Shown: positions 16,243-25,939, counted from the first letter of the stretch. The stretch: 39,860 bases of DNA from Bacteroidales bacterium M2 (GCA_001689415.1 LUJM01000023.1:14890-54749); one strand, 5' to 3'. Translations and numbers: made by a program. The notes: a model not told the origin generated them from the sequence alone.

Positions 16243-16936
16243 GCGACGCCTCTTCATTGCGACCGCGCTTCACCATACGTGTCACATAGTCGGTGAGATA
16301 GACGGTAAAGAGCGGGAAGATTATCATGCCGCACAAAGGCAGTATGACGGCTATAATCTTGCCTGCTACGGTAACCGGCGAGATATTGCAACCTACGGTA
16401 GTCATGTTCATTGCCGACCACCAGAGCGCCGTCCAATATGTGTCTACTTCCGGATTCAGCCCGCATTCTCGCTGATAGAATATCAGAGAACAGAAATATG
16501 TGACCATAAGGATTATCGACAGGTACGACAGAAACAGACTCGAAACAGGGTTCGACGAAAGATAACCAAGCACTATCGACATTGCAAGCGCACCGCGGGC
16601 AAGTGGTATAAAGCGAACGAAATACGCGGCATCATGGCTCAGCTGGATATCCAGGATATTGATGATATCCACATAAGGTATCGACAGCAACAGAAAGACA
16701 AGATGACGCCGGAAATAACGCATTTTGTCGGTAGCGAAAACCATACCCACAATAAAGTCGACAACAAAGAATATACACAACCAGAATTGAAAATGGATAT
16801 AACCGCTATCCTGCAGCAAGTTTTTCGATTCGAAGGTATCTATCGATATCCATACTATCAGAAGTATCGACAGGATGATGACTCCGAAATTCATCATCCC
16901 CATTATATTCTTCTTGATGTTGGCGGTATTGGTCAT
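16220..16936 (-). CDS. Voltage-gated-like ion channel with atypical selectivity filter
   Basis: A 238-residue membrane protein with the six-segment plan of the ion-transporter family: S1 (15-32), S2 (48-68), S3 (78-96), S4 (105-126), S5 (131-153), pore helix (165-178), S6 (194-219), and a short charged tail. The filter reads TTVGCNISPVT (T179-T180-V181-G182-C183-N184) where potassium channels have TTVGYGD; Tyr-Gly-Asp is replaced by Cys-Asn with one residue missing. S4 carries only two arginines (108, 114), so voltage sensing may be weak. Ion selectivity therefore cannot be assumed to be potassium. It stands alone and is convergent with the efflux operon. Confidence 0.88.
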   Translation of the reverse strand: MTNTANIKKNIMGMMNFGVIILSILLIVWISIDTFESKNLLQDSGYIHFQFWLCIFFVVDFIVGMVFATDKMRYFRRHLVFLLLSIPYVDIINILDIQLSHDAAYFVRFIPLARGALAMSIVLGYLSSNPVSSLFLSYLSIILMVTYFCSLIFYQRECGLNPEVDTYWTALWWSAMNMTTVGCNISPVTVAGKIIAVILPLCGMIIFPLFTVYLTDYVTRMVKRGRNEEASQKEESPQ

Positions 16937-16993
16937 AATGAGATGTCTTTAGTTTTAAAACACTCCTCGTATTCGAAAGTTCAGAGCAAAATA

Positions 16994-17020
16994 AAGCCCG
17001 CGAACATAATCCGCGGGCTT
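16994..17020 (-). terminator. Terminator of the Sus-like operon
   Basis: AAGCCCGCG (16994-17002) and CGCGGGCTT (17012-17020) form a perfect 9-bp stem with a 9-base loop, 22 bases past the stop of the last Sus-like gene. On the minus strand it is followed by TATTTTG; on the plus strand by TTATT. It could act in both directions. Confidence 0.8.
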
Positions 17021-17041
17021 TTATTGTAAGATATGTAATCC

Positions 17042-18544
17042 TTACTTCTTAACGCATGTAATGGTAGGTACTCCGGGCTGCAAGGTGAGCGTGATTACAT
17101 AGGTTCCGTCTTCTTCGACTTTGTAGTTGTCACCGTCGAGTATGGCGTGGCCCATGTTGTCTTTCTCGCCGCCGAGGCTTATGTCCCAGCCGTTGTTGAA
17201 GCGTACTTTCCACTCGTTGTCTTTGGCAAGCTCGACCTCGGCTGTCCATACGGTCATGTCTTCATTAGCAGTCATGGCCACGTCGGAGCCCCAGCCCGAA
17301 GCTGCGAACGAACCAATAACGCCCACACGGGTGATAGGAGTCATCTTGTAGGTCGTGAGTATGCCCTGCTCATCGTCGTACTGAACCGACATCCAATACA
17401 TGCCGGGGGCGGCGGGGTGGATGTTCTTGGCAGCTCCGCCGAGTACGAACGTGCCCTCGTCGGCGGGGTCCTCGGTCTCTGCACCATAGTCGGTAGCGTT
17501 GTCCCACTTTTTCTCCAAGCTAATCTTGAAGCCTGCATCGGTAACCGGGAAGAGGCCGTAGTAGCCCTTAGACTTCTCATTCTTATTGTCATATTGCATC
17601 CAGGCCGAATTTTCCTGATTCCAGCCGTTGGCACCTCCGGGGGTGTAGAGATATTCAGGACGAGCAAGTTTCTCTATTGTATACTCGAGCGACTCCATGT
17701 TGATAGTCATCTTGTAGTTACCGGCAAGGGTAATCTTGCCTGCCTGGCCTTTTTCTACAAGCATACCGGTAAGCGATGCGTCACCGTCGACTTCCGGACC
17801 GTAAACGGCATCCCAGTTCTGGGTGTCGACAGCGCTGAGCGGGGCTATCTTCCAATAGCATCCACCGCCGCTGGCATCGAGCACTTCCTGTGTAACCTTG
17901 AATGTGGCTACGAATACAGGATCGTCATAAACGTCGGCATCCGAGTGAGTGAACGCGATAGCCTTGTCGAGTTTCCAGTCGTTGAGGTTGCCGATCAGGA
18001 AGTATTCGCTTTCGATTACAAAGCCCTGATCCATGCAAGTCTCCTCTACCGAACCGGTAGCGGCGTAGTAGCTTTCCGACTCGTAGCGGTAGTTGCTGCC
18101 GTCGAGATTCACGTACACAGGCACACGATAGTACGCTGTCTTCACTTTGGGACTCTTGCCAAAGAGCGCCACGTGGGCGTCGTTCCACTGGTAAGGATCG
18201 GCGGTATATACGCCGTCTTCACCGGCCTTGGTAGTGAGTGTGATTACCTTGCCCGAGAAGTCTTCTTTGGCGGCAAGTTCTAACTTGTACTCTACGGCTG
18301 CGCCTTCGGGCAGTGATTTTGCCTCGGTCAGCTTCATCACGGGTATACCCGAAGCGATGCGGTAATCTTCCAGTGAAAGCACTTCGGCAGATGATAGGGC
18401 TCCATCTGTAGCCGAGGTGATGTCTCCGGCTGTGAGGATAGGCTCCTGCGGATTTTCCTGGGGCTTGGGGGCTTCGGGGGCATCATCGCACGAAGCGGCC
18501 ATTAAGCCAAGAGCGCCAAGAAGTAATATGCTTAGTTTATTCAT
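17042..18544 (-). CDS. SusF/SusE-like surface glycan-binding lipoprotein
   Basis: A 500-residue lipoprotein; signal peptide ends MAASC with Cys19 followed by DD, consistent with surface display. After a SusE-like N-terminal FnIII/Ig-type region (about 35-165) come three similar beta-sandwich units, each opening with a short aromatic motif: YFLIGNLNDWKLD (about 180), EYLYTPGGANGWNQE (about 300) and RVGVIGSFAASGWGSD (about 410). These resemble the starch-binding modules of SusE and SusF, whose Trp residues stack on sugars. It is the last gene of the Sus-like operon, 66 bases after the SusE-like gene. An alpha-glucan ligand is possible but not shown. I cannot separate SusE from SusF subfamily by eye. 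Confidence 0.85.
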   Translation of the reverse strand: MNKLSILLLGALGLMAASCDDAPEAPKPQENPQEPILTAGDITSATDGALSSAEVLSLEDYRIASGIPVMKLTEAKSLPEGAAVEYKLELAAKEDFSGKVITLTTKAGEDGVYTADPYQWNDAHVALFGKSPKVKTAYYRVPVYVNLDGSNYRYESESYYAATGSVEETCMDQGFVIESEYFLIGNLNDWKLDKAIAFTHSDADVYDDPVFVATFKVTQEVLDASGGGCYWKIAPLSAVDTQNWDAVYGPEVDGDASLTGMLVEKGQAGKITLAGNYKMTINMESLEYTIEKLARPEYLYTPGGANGWNQENSAWMQYDNKNEKSKGYYGLFPVTDAGFKISLEKKWDNATDYGAETEDPADEGTFVLGGAAKNIHPAAPGMYWMSVQYDDEQGILTTYKMTPITRVGVIGSFAASGWGSDVAMTANEDMTVWTAEVELAKDNEWKVRFNNGWDISLGGEKDNMGHAILDGDNYKVEEDGTYVITLTLQPGVPTITCVKK

Positions 18545-18610
18545 TATTGTCGATTATTTTGAGGTGGGGGTCTGCAGCCGCCGCGACGACGGCCACAGAC
18601 TGTGAATTAA

Positions 18611-19498
18611 TCATTTTGCAGGGTCAAAGAGTATAAAGTACTCACCGGCCTCAAGACGGAGCTGAACATTACCGGTAAAGTCTTTTTTCAGACGGATATG
18701 GCCGGGATTATCGCCACCGGTCATTTCGATTTCTTCACCGGCTGAAACCATCTGCGAATTCTCATTCTCACCGGCATTACCGCCAAGGTTGGGTGCGCCC
18801 CAACTTGCTGTACCTACCTTGATTGATACATCAGCTGGAATGGTGACATTGCGCAGAATCCAGGTATTCTCTACCGCACCGGTTACGAACTGCCACGGGC
18901 CGGGAAGGTTGGGATCGGCATTAACATCTGCGCCCCAGTTGTTTACACCACCACGGATGAAGAGGTCTACAGGAACATCAGCAACCCAAATAGCCAGATA
19001 GTCTGCAGAAACTGCGTTGAAGCTGACAATATTCGACAGATACTGTGTATTTGCTTCGCTCTGAGGCACAAATGCACGCAGACGCATATACACTTTCTGA
19101 TAAGGCATGGGCAGGTCGGCCTCTGACTTCACGCCAAACTGTTTCTCGATAATCGTTGCTACGTCGCTATTGAGAGGATTGATTTCCGAGCAATCGTAGA
19201 ACGACTGACTGATTTCCTCGAATGTCGCAAAGTTCTCATCGAGCGACACCTGCACATTGTATGCTGCGGCTGCGGCGTAACCGAAGTCGGGCTGCGAGCA
19301 GGTGAGGTGGAAGCTGCCGTCGCGATTCGCCTGTGTAATCATGATAGGCATTTCCTGCATTACGGGGGTATTCAGGAAAGATACTTCCTTGACTCCCTCA
19401 TGGGTATTGAGGACGGGATTATCATCCCAGGTCTCGCTACAAGAGCTTACCGACATTACTGCGGCAGAAAGAGCGAGTATGATAGATATCTTTTTCAT
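18611..19498 (-). CDS. SusE-like outer membrane lipoprotein
   Basis: A 295-residue lipoprotein with signal peptide ending VSSC (Cys20). The N-terminal part (about 20-165) has the SusE-domain pattern (SFHLTCSQPDFGYAAAAAYNVQVSLDENF) seen downstream of susD genes; the C-terminal part (about 170-295) is a beta-sandwich with FIRGGVNNWGADVN and ends LEAGEYFILFDPAK. It probably sits on the cell surface and helps hold polysaccharide for the SusC/SusD pair. It is third in the operon, 28 bases after susD. It has only one carbohydrate-binding-like unit against three in its neighbour. Confidence 0.85.
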   Translation of the reverse strand: MKKISIILALSAAVMSVSSCSETWDDNPVLNTHEGVKEVSFLNTPVMQEMPIMITQANRDGSFHLTCSQPDFGYAAAAAYNVQVSLDENFATFEEISQSFYDCSEINPLNSDVATIIEKQFGVKSEADLPMPYQKVYMRLRAFVPQSEANTQYLSNIVSFNAVSADYLAIWVADVPVDLFIRGGVNNWGADVNADPNLPGPWQFVTGAVENTWILRNVTIPADVSIKVGTASWGAPNLGGNAGENENSQMVSAGEEIEMTGGDNPGHIRLKKDFTGNVQLRLEAGEYFILFDPAK

Positions 19499-19526
19499 AA
19501 TTTGTCTGTTGTTATATGACCTCTAA

Positions 19527-21278
19527 TCAATATCCGGGGTTCTGCTTGAAACCGGGCTGTGAGTTGAGCACAGCATTGGGGATAGGATAGAGATTGAATT
19601 TCTCATCGATACGTGTTCCTTCGGGCGAGTTGATAGAGCCTTTGTACTGCCATACAGTCTGTGTCGGACCGGCAAACATACCGTTGCGAATAAGGTCGGT
19701 TCGGCGTGTACCTTCGAGATAAAGCTCGCGTGAACGCTCGTCCATGATACCCTTCTTGGTAAGGTCGGTAAAGCTCAGTTCGGGTGCTTTCGCGCGGCCA
19801 CGTACAAGGTTCATATAATCAAGAGCCTTCTGGCTGTTACCTACTCGGCCGTTGATATAGCACTCGGTGTACATCAGGTAGATATCGGCGAGGCGGATGA
19901 TAGGCCAGTCGGTCGACGAGAACGGTGTTGCGCCGAAGTTGGGTGTCCATGTGCCGTCGGCCTGCTGTGTGAAGTCCCAGCCGCGATATTCTTCGGGCAC
20001 ATTTACGTCATTGAGGGTTTCGGGTTTCGGACGACGGTCGGTAACCTTGATGATTGCATTACCGCCGGTTGTCTTCCAGTCACCTGTGAAACCGATGAAT
20101 GCGTCGCTATAGTCTTCGGCATCAAACTTCTGCTCATTGCCGTCGGCATCAAGCACCGGTTTGCCCTGGGCATCGGTAATAACGCCTGCGGGCAACTTGC
20201 CACGTAGCCACAAATCATCGCGGACATCGTTGTTGAGGCCATAGAAGCGCTCGGCCATTTGGCTGATACCTCGGATACATGACCACTCGGCGCTACAGCC
20301 ATAGTTCTGACGCACGCAATAGTGGGTATTAGAGATAGTCGCCGCAAGCACGAATGTCGAGCCGCCATAGCTCTGGGTCATTGTGGCATCATATGCTATA
20401 CCAAAGAGGATTTCGTTTTCAGCCTTGTTACCACCGCCGGGCATATACTTTTCGTTGCCGGCAGAGAAGAGGTAGAGATAGTTCTCAGCAAGGCCTGAAC
20501 CCTTGTAGCCGCCGCCCTGGTGACGTGCGATGATATTCTCGCAGCGTTTCTGGCAGTCTTCCCAGCGAGCTTCGCCCGAGAATACCTCGGCATTGAGGTA
20601 GAGACGTGCAAGCAGACCCTCGGCACCGTCAAGACCTACACGGCCATAGACCGGGGTTTCGGCGATAAGCTGGCCGTCTACGATTTCTTTAAGTTCTTTC
20701 TCAAGCCAATCGAAGAGGTCCTTGCGTGAAATCTGTACAGGGTCTTCGCCCAATGTCTCCTCGGTCGTAAACGACGACTGACCGAAAAGGTCGAGCATAT
20801 TATAGTACGAATATGCTCGAAGCACGCGGGCTTCCGAACGCAGCTTAACACTCTCGATATCGGTTGCTCCGGCTGTATTCGAAAGGTACTGGTTACAGAT
20901 TGCGATGTGGCCGAGCAGGCGGTAATATGCACCTTGTAGAATGCTGTTTGACTGCGACCAGGTATTAGTTACAATATCTACAACACCGGCGTCAGGCCAA
21001 ATCCATACCAGTTCGTCGGTAGAGAACTCGCCAAGGGTAAAGAGAAGGCGTAGATATGCAGATGCACCGGGGTCCATGCCCTCTATATACGATGAGCCGG
21101 GGCCGTTGGTTCCTGACACGGCGATACCGGAGTAGCACATGGCCAATGAATTGGCAGCGAAGTTAGGATTATTGGTATCGACCAGATTGGGGTCATTGGG
21201 CTTAAGGTCAAGGTCTCCGATACAGGAGGTCAGCCCAATTGCTGCGACACCAAAGAGAATATATTTTTTGAAATTCAT
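19527..21278 (-). CDS. SusD/RagB-family nutrient-binding lipoprotein
   Basis: A 583-residue surface lipoprotein that forms the lid on the SusC transporter and captures glycan. The signal peptide ends GLTSC (Cys19). The family pattern is clear: LDLKPNDPN near the mature N-terminus, TPR-like helices (AYYRLLGHIAICNQYLSN, RVLRAYSYYNMLDLFG), and the C-terminal RLADIYLMYTECYINGR and DYMNLVRGRAK blocks followed by ERSRELYLEGTRRTDLIR and a final FKQNPGY. I chose ATG 21278 (MNFKKYILFG) because a longer in-frame ATG at 21329 overlaps the end of susC and hides the signal peptide. It follows susC after 20 bases. Confidence 0.95.
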   Translation of the reverse strand: MNFKKYILFGVAAIGLTSCIGDLDLKPNDPNLVDTNNPNFAANSLAMCYSGIAVSGTNGPGSSYIEGMDPGASAYLRLLFTLGEFSTDELVWIWPDAGVVDIVTNTWSQSNSILQGAYYRLLGHIAICNQYLSNTAGATDIESVKLRSEARVLRAYSYYNMLDLFGQSSFTTEETLGEDPVQISRKDLFDWLEKELKEIVDGQLIAETPVYGRVGLDGAEGLLARLYLNAEVFSGEARWEDCQKRCENIIARHQGGGYKGSGLAENYLYLFSAGNEKYMPGGGNKAENEILFGIAYDATMTQSYGGSTFVLAATISNTHYCVRQNYGCSAEWSCIRGISQMAERFYGLNNDVRDDLWLRGKLPAGVITDAQGKPVLDADGNEQKFDAEDYSDAFIGFTGDWKTTGGNAIIKVTDRRPKPETLNDVNVPEEYRGWDFTQQADGTWTPNFGATPFSSTDWPIIRLADIYLMYTECYINGRVGNSQKALDYMNLVRGRAKAPELSFTDLTKKGIMDERSRELYLEGTRRTDLIRNGMFAGPTQTVWQYKGSINSPEGTRIDEKFNLYPIPNAVLNSQPGFKQNPGY

Positions 21279-21298
21279 GTGGATTCTAATTAAGGTTA

Positions 21299-24200
21299 TC
21301 AGAAGTTTGCAACCAGGCCGAGCGACCATGTTGTCGCACGAGGATAGATATTGCCGTCAACACCGCTGAAGACTTCGGGGTCGAGTCCTTCGTACTTGGT
21401 TATCACGAACGGATTCTGTACGGCTGCGAAAAGACGCAGACGAAGTTTCTCGCGAAGGAGGTTGTCGAATGTGTAACCAAGGGTGATGTTATCGCAACGC
21501 AGGAAGTTGGCATTACGCAGCCAGTAGTCCGACTCGTTGTGGTTGGTATTGAAATATACGTCGGTCTTGAACACGTTGCCGAGGTTGTTGTTTCGGAAAA
21601 GGCCGTCAGTTGCCGAGCCTCCGCGGAGTGCGGCTGCATATACATATTGGCCAAGGCTGCTACGGAGTGTGAAACCGAGGTCCCAGTTCTTGTAGCGGAA
21701 GTTATTGCTCATGGTCATAGTCACCTTGGGGTCTTTGCTGTGATTCACAACGCGGTCGTGCGAGTCAATCACACCGTCGCCATTCTGATCTACATAAGCT
21801 CCCTCGATAGGTTTGCCTGCCGAGTCGTATACCTGCTGGTAGAGGTTGAATGAGTTGGCGGGATAGCCTTCTTTCTGAATCTGACAGTTACCGTCGTTAC
21901 CGCCGAAGCCGCCGCCGACCTCAAAGGTTAGGCCGTTGAGGTTGGTAATCATGTTGTGATTCCAACCTACGTTATAGCTAATATTCCACGTAAAATCTTC
22001 TGTTACAACAGGTTTAGCATTGATAGCGAATTCAATACCGTAGTTCTCCATATCGCCGATGTTCTGATACTGCATGCTTACTGTTGTAGAGCCGGCAATT
22101 ACAGGCACCTTAGAGAGTAGGTCGCGAGTCTTGCGAAGATAGTACTCTACGCTACCGCTGATGCGGTTGTTGAGGAAGCCGAAGTCGATACCTACGTTCC
22201 ATGTTGCGGTAGTTTCCCATTTGAGGTCAGGGTTAAGACCGTTGGGGAAGCTCGGTATCAGCCAGCCGCCCATGCCGTCGGGATAGAACGAACCGGGCTG
22301 CGAAGGCGAATAGGTCGGGATATATGCGTTCCAGAGGTCGCCTACAGCCTGCTGACCGGTTTCGCCCCAGCCTGCACGGAGTTTAAGGTCGTTCCACCAG
22401 CTGCGGGTATTTTCCATAAAGGCTTCTTCGCTGATACGCCAGCCGAGGGCTACGGCGGGGAAGATACCCCAGCGGTTATCCTTGCTGAAGCGTGAGGTAC
22501 CGTCGGCACGGACGGTTGCGGTGAGCAGGTAGCGGTCTTTGAATGTATAGTTTACACGACCAAAGAACGACAGCAGCTGCAGGTGGTTCTTCCAATGATA
22601 GTTACCATCGGCGCTGTTGGGGTCTTTCTGGAAGGGTTTGCCAATCTGGTTTTCTGTATCCGACCAGTCGAGGATAAAACCGTCGCCGCTGGCTACAGGG
22701 GTAAGGAGACCGGCTGTAAGGGCCTCACCCTGTTCTGAGTCTGCACCGAACTTCCAGCCTTTATTGCGGTCGCGGCTCCAGGTATAACCTGCTGTTACGT
22801 CAAGATTTGAGTGGATAGCCTCGAACATCTTCTTATAGTTCAGGTAGAACTCAAGAAGCATATTCTGGCGCAATGCATATTCGTGTTTGCGGTAAGCGCC
22901 GCCATAGTTGTTGTGGTCCTTCCAAGCCATGTGCGAGTTGCCGTCTACTTCATAGTAGTCGTCCGACTTGGTAATATCGTAGCCAAGGTTGAGGTTGGCG
23001 CGGAGTTCGGGAAGGAAGGGGAACGCATAATCGAGCTGCAGGTTACCGTTCGAGCGGAATACGTCGGCCCAGTTGCGGGTCTGCTCGATAGTAGCCACAG
23101 GGTTGTAAGTACCGTTGTTGTCGAGGTTCGCCTTGCCGCCTGACACTGTATAAGGTTCGGTATAGCCGTTCCAAAGATAACCGTACATTCCGGCGGCAGT
23201 GCCGCCTACAATGGGAGAATAAGTATGAACAGGGCTTGTGGGGTCGAATGCTACGGCCTGGCCGATTGCGCCTTCCTGAGCCCAGTTGTTGTGTACATAG
23301 TAACCTTTCACGCGGGCGCTAACCTTAAGGTTGCCAAAGGTCGGGGTAAGGGTGATACCCACTGTCGCACGGTCCATATCCGATTTCTTGATAATACCGT
23401 TATTGCGGGTATAAGAAGCATCCACGCGATAGGGAAGAACCTTGCCTGCGGTACCGGCTACGGCAAGTGAGTAGTCATGGCTGATTGTGGTGCGGAACAC
23501 CTCGTCCTGCCAGTTGGTGTTGGCGTTACCGAGTTTGGCAGCGGCGGCTGAACCTTCACCGAATTTATTGAGTATGAGCGAACGGAATTCGTTGGCATCA
23601 AGAACATCGGTAAGTTTGCGGGCATAGTCAACATACATATTGGCTGTAAAGGTAACCTGGGGCTTGCCGCTGACACCTTTCTTGGTTGTGATAAGAATCA
23701 CACCGTTCGACGCACGAGTACCATAGATTGCTGTAGCCGAGGCGTCTTTAAGAATGGTCATCGATTCGATTGATTCGGGGTTGATCATCGAAAGGGGTGA
23801 ACCCATGCCTAAGGGAGAATCGGCCTGCAGGGGCACACCGTCGAGTACGATAAGGGGGTCGTTGGTGGCCGAGAGTGACGCACCACCGCGAATACGGATG
23901 TTGGCCTTTCCCGAGGGGCCGCCTTCGGTGGTTACTACCACGCCGGGGGTCTGGCCTACGAGCATATCCTGAACCGAGGTGGCAAGACCGGCCTCTATTT
24001 CATCCGGTTTTACGATTGCTACCGAGCCGGTTGCATCTTCTTTCTTAACAGTACCGTAACCGATTGCCACTACTTCGTTGAGCATGGTCGAATTGGCTGT
24101 AAGCTTAACATTGATGTTTGTGCGGTTGTCTACCGGTACCTCTTGTGTATCACAGCCGACATACGAGAACTCGAGTACCGCATCGGGTGCTACCTGAATA

Positions 24201-24406
24201 GTGTAGTTGCCATCGAAGTCAGTTGCCACACCGAATCCGGCCTGGCCCTTAACCGTAACGCTGGCGCCGATGGCGGGTTCGCCTTCCGGCTCTATCACAG
24301 TACCTGTGACTGTGATCTTTTACGCTAATGCCGGGAACGACAGGCACAGCACCATTATCAGGGCAAGCCATGCTTTCCGCGTCATTGGGGAACAGTTGTT
24401 CTTCAT
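21299..24406 (-). pseudogene. SusC/RagA-family TonB-linked outer membrane transporter, interrupted by an in-frame stop
   Basis: A TonB-dependent outer-membrane transporter for glycans. From ATG 24406 the frame encodes a 28-residue signal peptide (MKNNCSPMTRKAW...SFPALA), then TAA (plus-strand TTA, 24320-24322), then continues in the same frame with KITVTGTVIEPEGEPAIGA to 21299 (1006 residues). Family members read ALAQKI... here, so a CAA to TAA change is the simple explanation. Beyond the stop everything is intact: carboxypeptidase-like domain (GTVIEPEGEPAIGASVTVKG), plug (PGVVVTTEGGPSGKANIRIRG, DPLIVLDGVP) and beta-barrel ending TTWSLGLVANF. A GTG at 24298 could start a product, but it would lack a signal peptide. 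It may be a recent pseudogene, a consensus error, or stop readthrough. First gene of the operon. Confidence 0.85.
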
Positions 24407-24736
24407 GCAAAGGGGATTTTTAGTTAATTTTGTTTGTAATATAATCTCTATGTTAGTTTACCACAAGGGGCACTTACCCCTATCTTAGTATTTAAGGTAA
24501 ATTCGTATAATCAAGGCAAATACTTATTGTATCGGCCTCCAGTTTTTCATTCTCTATTATGTATTCTACAATCGTAAGTATGTAATATGGTCTGGACTGC
24601 GCCGGAGTCCCGGTTTACGCTTCCGGGATTTACGTCCGCAAAGAAAGTTAAAATTTCGTTACAAAGTATGCCTCTCGGGTAATTTTTTTCCCCGAAAGGC
24701 AAACTTTAACTGTTTTAACTTAATAGGATTTCGTTT
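24407..24736. other. 330-base leader region upstream of susC
   Basis: No gene is supported. On the minus strand it contains a possible -7 element TTTCTTTGC (complement of 24638-24646, one mismatch to TAnnTTTG). Immediately downstream is a structured stretch: TCCCGG/CCGGGA arms at 24623-24628 and 24608-24613, enclosed by GGAC/GTCC (24634-24637 with 24594-24597). A further 5-bp hairpin (24466-24470 with 24477-24481) lies about 60 bases before the ATG. This would give susC a leader of roughly 230 bases. The stretch beyond 24660 holds the hairpin listed separately. Confidence 0.5.
24670..24700 (-). terminator. Hairpin downstream of the aminotransferase gene
   Basis: Arms 24670-24679 and 24691-24700 (GCCTCTCGGG / CCCGAAAGGC) pair at 9 of 10 positions plus a wobble, with an 11-base T-rich loop. 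It lies 37 bases past the aminotransferase stop. There is no good U-run after the stem on the minus strand, so its strength is doubtful. Confidence 0.45.
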
Positions 24737-25939
24737 TTAACACTTCGTCAGTTCGCTAAGTGCTACCTTGATTCGGCGGAGAGCCTCTACAAGGTTTTCA
24801 TCAGAGGTGGCGTAGCTCAGGCGGATATAGCCGGGTGCGCAGAAAGCCTCTCCCGAAACTGTTGCCACATGACCAACCTCGAGCAGGTACATCGCAAGGT
24901 CGGAATCGGTTTTGATTGTGCGGCCGTCGGGGGCGACTGTTCCAAGATAGGCACTCACCTCGGGGAATAGATAGAATGCGCCCTGGGGCTCGTTGACGCC
25001 GAGGCCGGGGATTTCGCGGGCAAGGCGCACCACAAGGTCGCGGCGGCGCTCAAAGGCTGCTCGCATTTCTTCTACACATTCCTGCGGGCCGGTATACGCT
25101 GCTTCGGCTGCTTTCTGCGCTATCGACGATGCACCTGAGGTCATTTGGCCCTGAAGCTTGGTGATAGCCTTGGCAAGAGGGGCAGGTGCGGCGCAGTAAC
25201 CGATACGCCAGCCGGTCATGGCATACGCTTTCGAAACACCGTTGATCACTACTGTGCGGTCGGCAATCGAGGCAAAAGAGGCAAGCGATACAAATTCACC
25301 GCCTGTATAGAGTATATGCTCGTAGATTTCATCGGCAATAACAAGCACCCGGGGATGACGCTCAAGAACCGCTACAAGCGCCTGCAACTCCTCGCGGCTG
25401 TATACGCTGCCGGTAGGATTCGAGGGCGAACACATGATGATAGCACGTGTGCGGTCGGTGATAGCGCCTTCAAGCTGCGCAGGCGTAATTTTGAAATCCT
25501 GCTCAAGGCCGGTGGCTACCAGTACAGGCGTACCCTCGGCAAGTTTAACAAGCTCCACATAGCTTACCCATGCCGGGGTGGGTATTATCACCTCGTCTCC
25601 GGCATTGATTGTGGCCATCATCACATTGGCAAGGGAATGCTTGGCGCCGTTGCCTACTACAATCTGCGTCGGCTCGAAATGAAGACCATTTTCGCGCGAC
25701 AGCTTCTCGGCAATGGCTTGACGAAGGCTCATATAACCCGGTACGGGGCTATAGAAACTGAAATTGTCCTCTACAGCCTTGACTGCTGCGGCCTTGATAT
25801 GCGACGGGGTATGGAAATCCGGCTCGCCGACACTCAGGTTTATCACATCGATTCCTTGTGCCTTGAGTTCGGCACTTTTCTGCGACATCGCAAGGGTCTG
25901 CGACGCGGCCAAAGACTCTACTCGATTAGATATTTGCAT
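24737..25939 (-). CDS. Pyridoxal-phosphate aminotransferase, aspartate aminotransferase type
   Basis: A 400-residue cytoplasmic class I/II aminotransferase, of the kind that swaps amino groups between aspartate (or aromatic amino acids) and 2-oxoglutarate. The PLP-binding lysine is K237 in SKAYAMTGWRIGY; N174 lies in SPSNPTG and D203 in IADEIYEH, both cofactor contacts; the substrate-binding arginine is expected in FCAPGYIRLSYA near the C-terminus. The N-terminal NLSVGEPDFHTPSHI is typical of the bacterial I-gamma aspartate aminotransferases. Full length. It is a single gene with its own promoter, between yidC and the Sus locus. Exact substrate preference is not readable. Confidence 0.93.
   Translation of the reverse strand: MQISNRVESLAASQTLAMSQKSAELKAQGIDVINLSVGEPDFHTPSHIKAAAVKAVEDNFSFYSPVPGYMSLRQAIAEKLSRENGLHFEPTQIVVGNGAKHSLANVMMATINAGDEVIIPTPAWVSYVELVKLAEGTPVLVATGLEQDFKITPAQLEGAITDRTRAIIMCSPSNPTGSVYSREELQALVAVLERHPRVLVIADEIYEHILYTGGEFVSLASFASIADRTVVINGVSKAYAMTGWRIGYCAAPAPLAKAITKLQGQMTSGASSIAQKAAEAAYTGPQECVEEMRAAFERRRDLVVRLAREIPGLGVNEPQGAFYLFPEVSAYLGTVAPDGRTIKTDSDLAMYLLEVGHVATVSGEAFCAPGYIRLSYATSDENLVEALRRIKVALSELTKC

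Noticed and set aside
17147..18283. 378-codon open frame on the plus strand
   Set aside because: It is antisense to the SusF-like lipoprotein gene, with no signal, domain or promoter of its own.
24320..24322. Alternative genetic code or programmed stop recoding
   Set aside because: TAA ends other intact genes here (for example the yqeY-like and aminotransferase genes), and TGA and TAG are also used as stops. I see no recoding signal after the susC TAA, so a point change is simpler; readthrough is kept only as a possibility.
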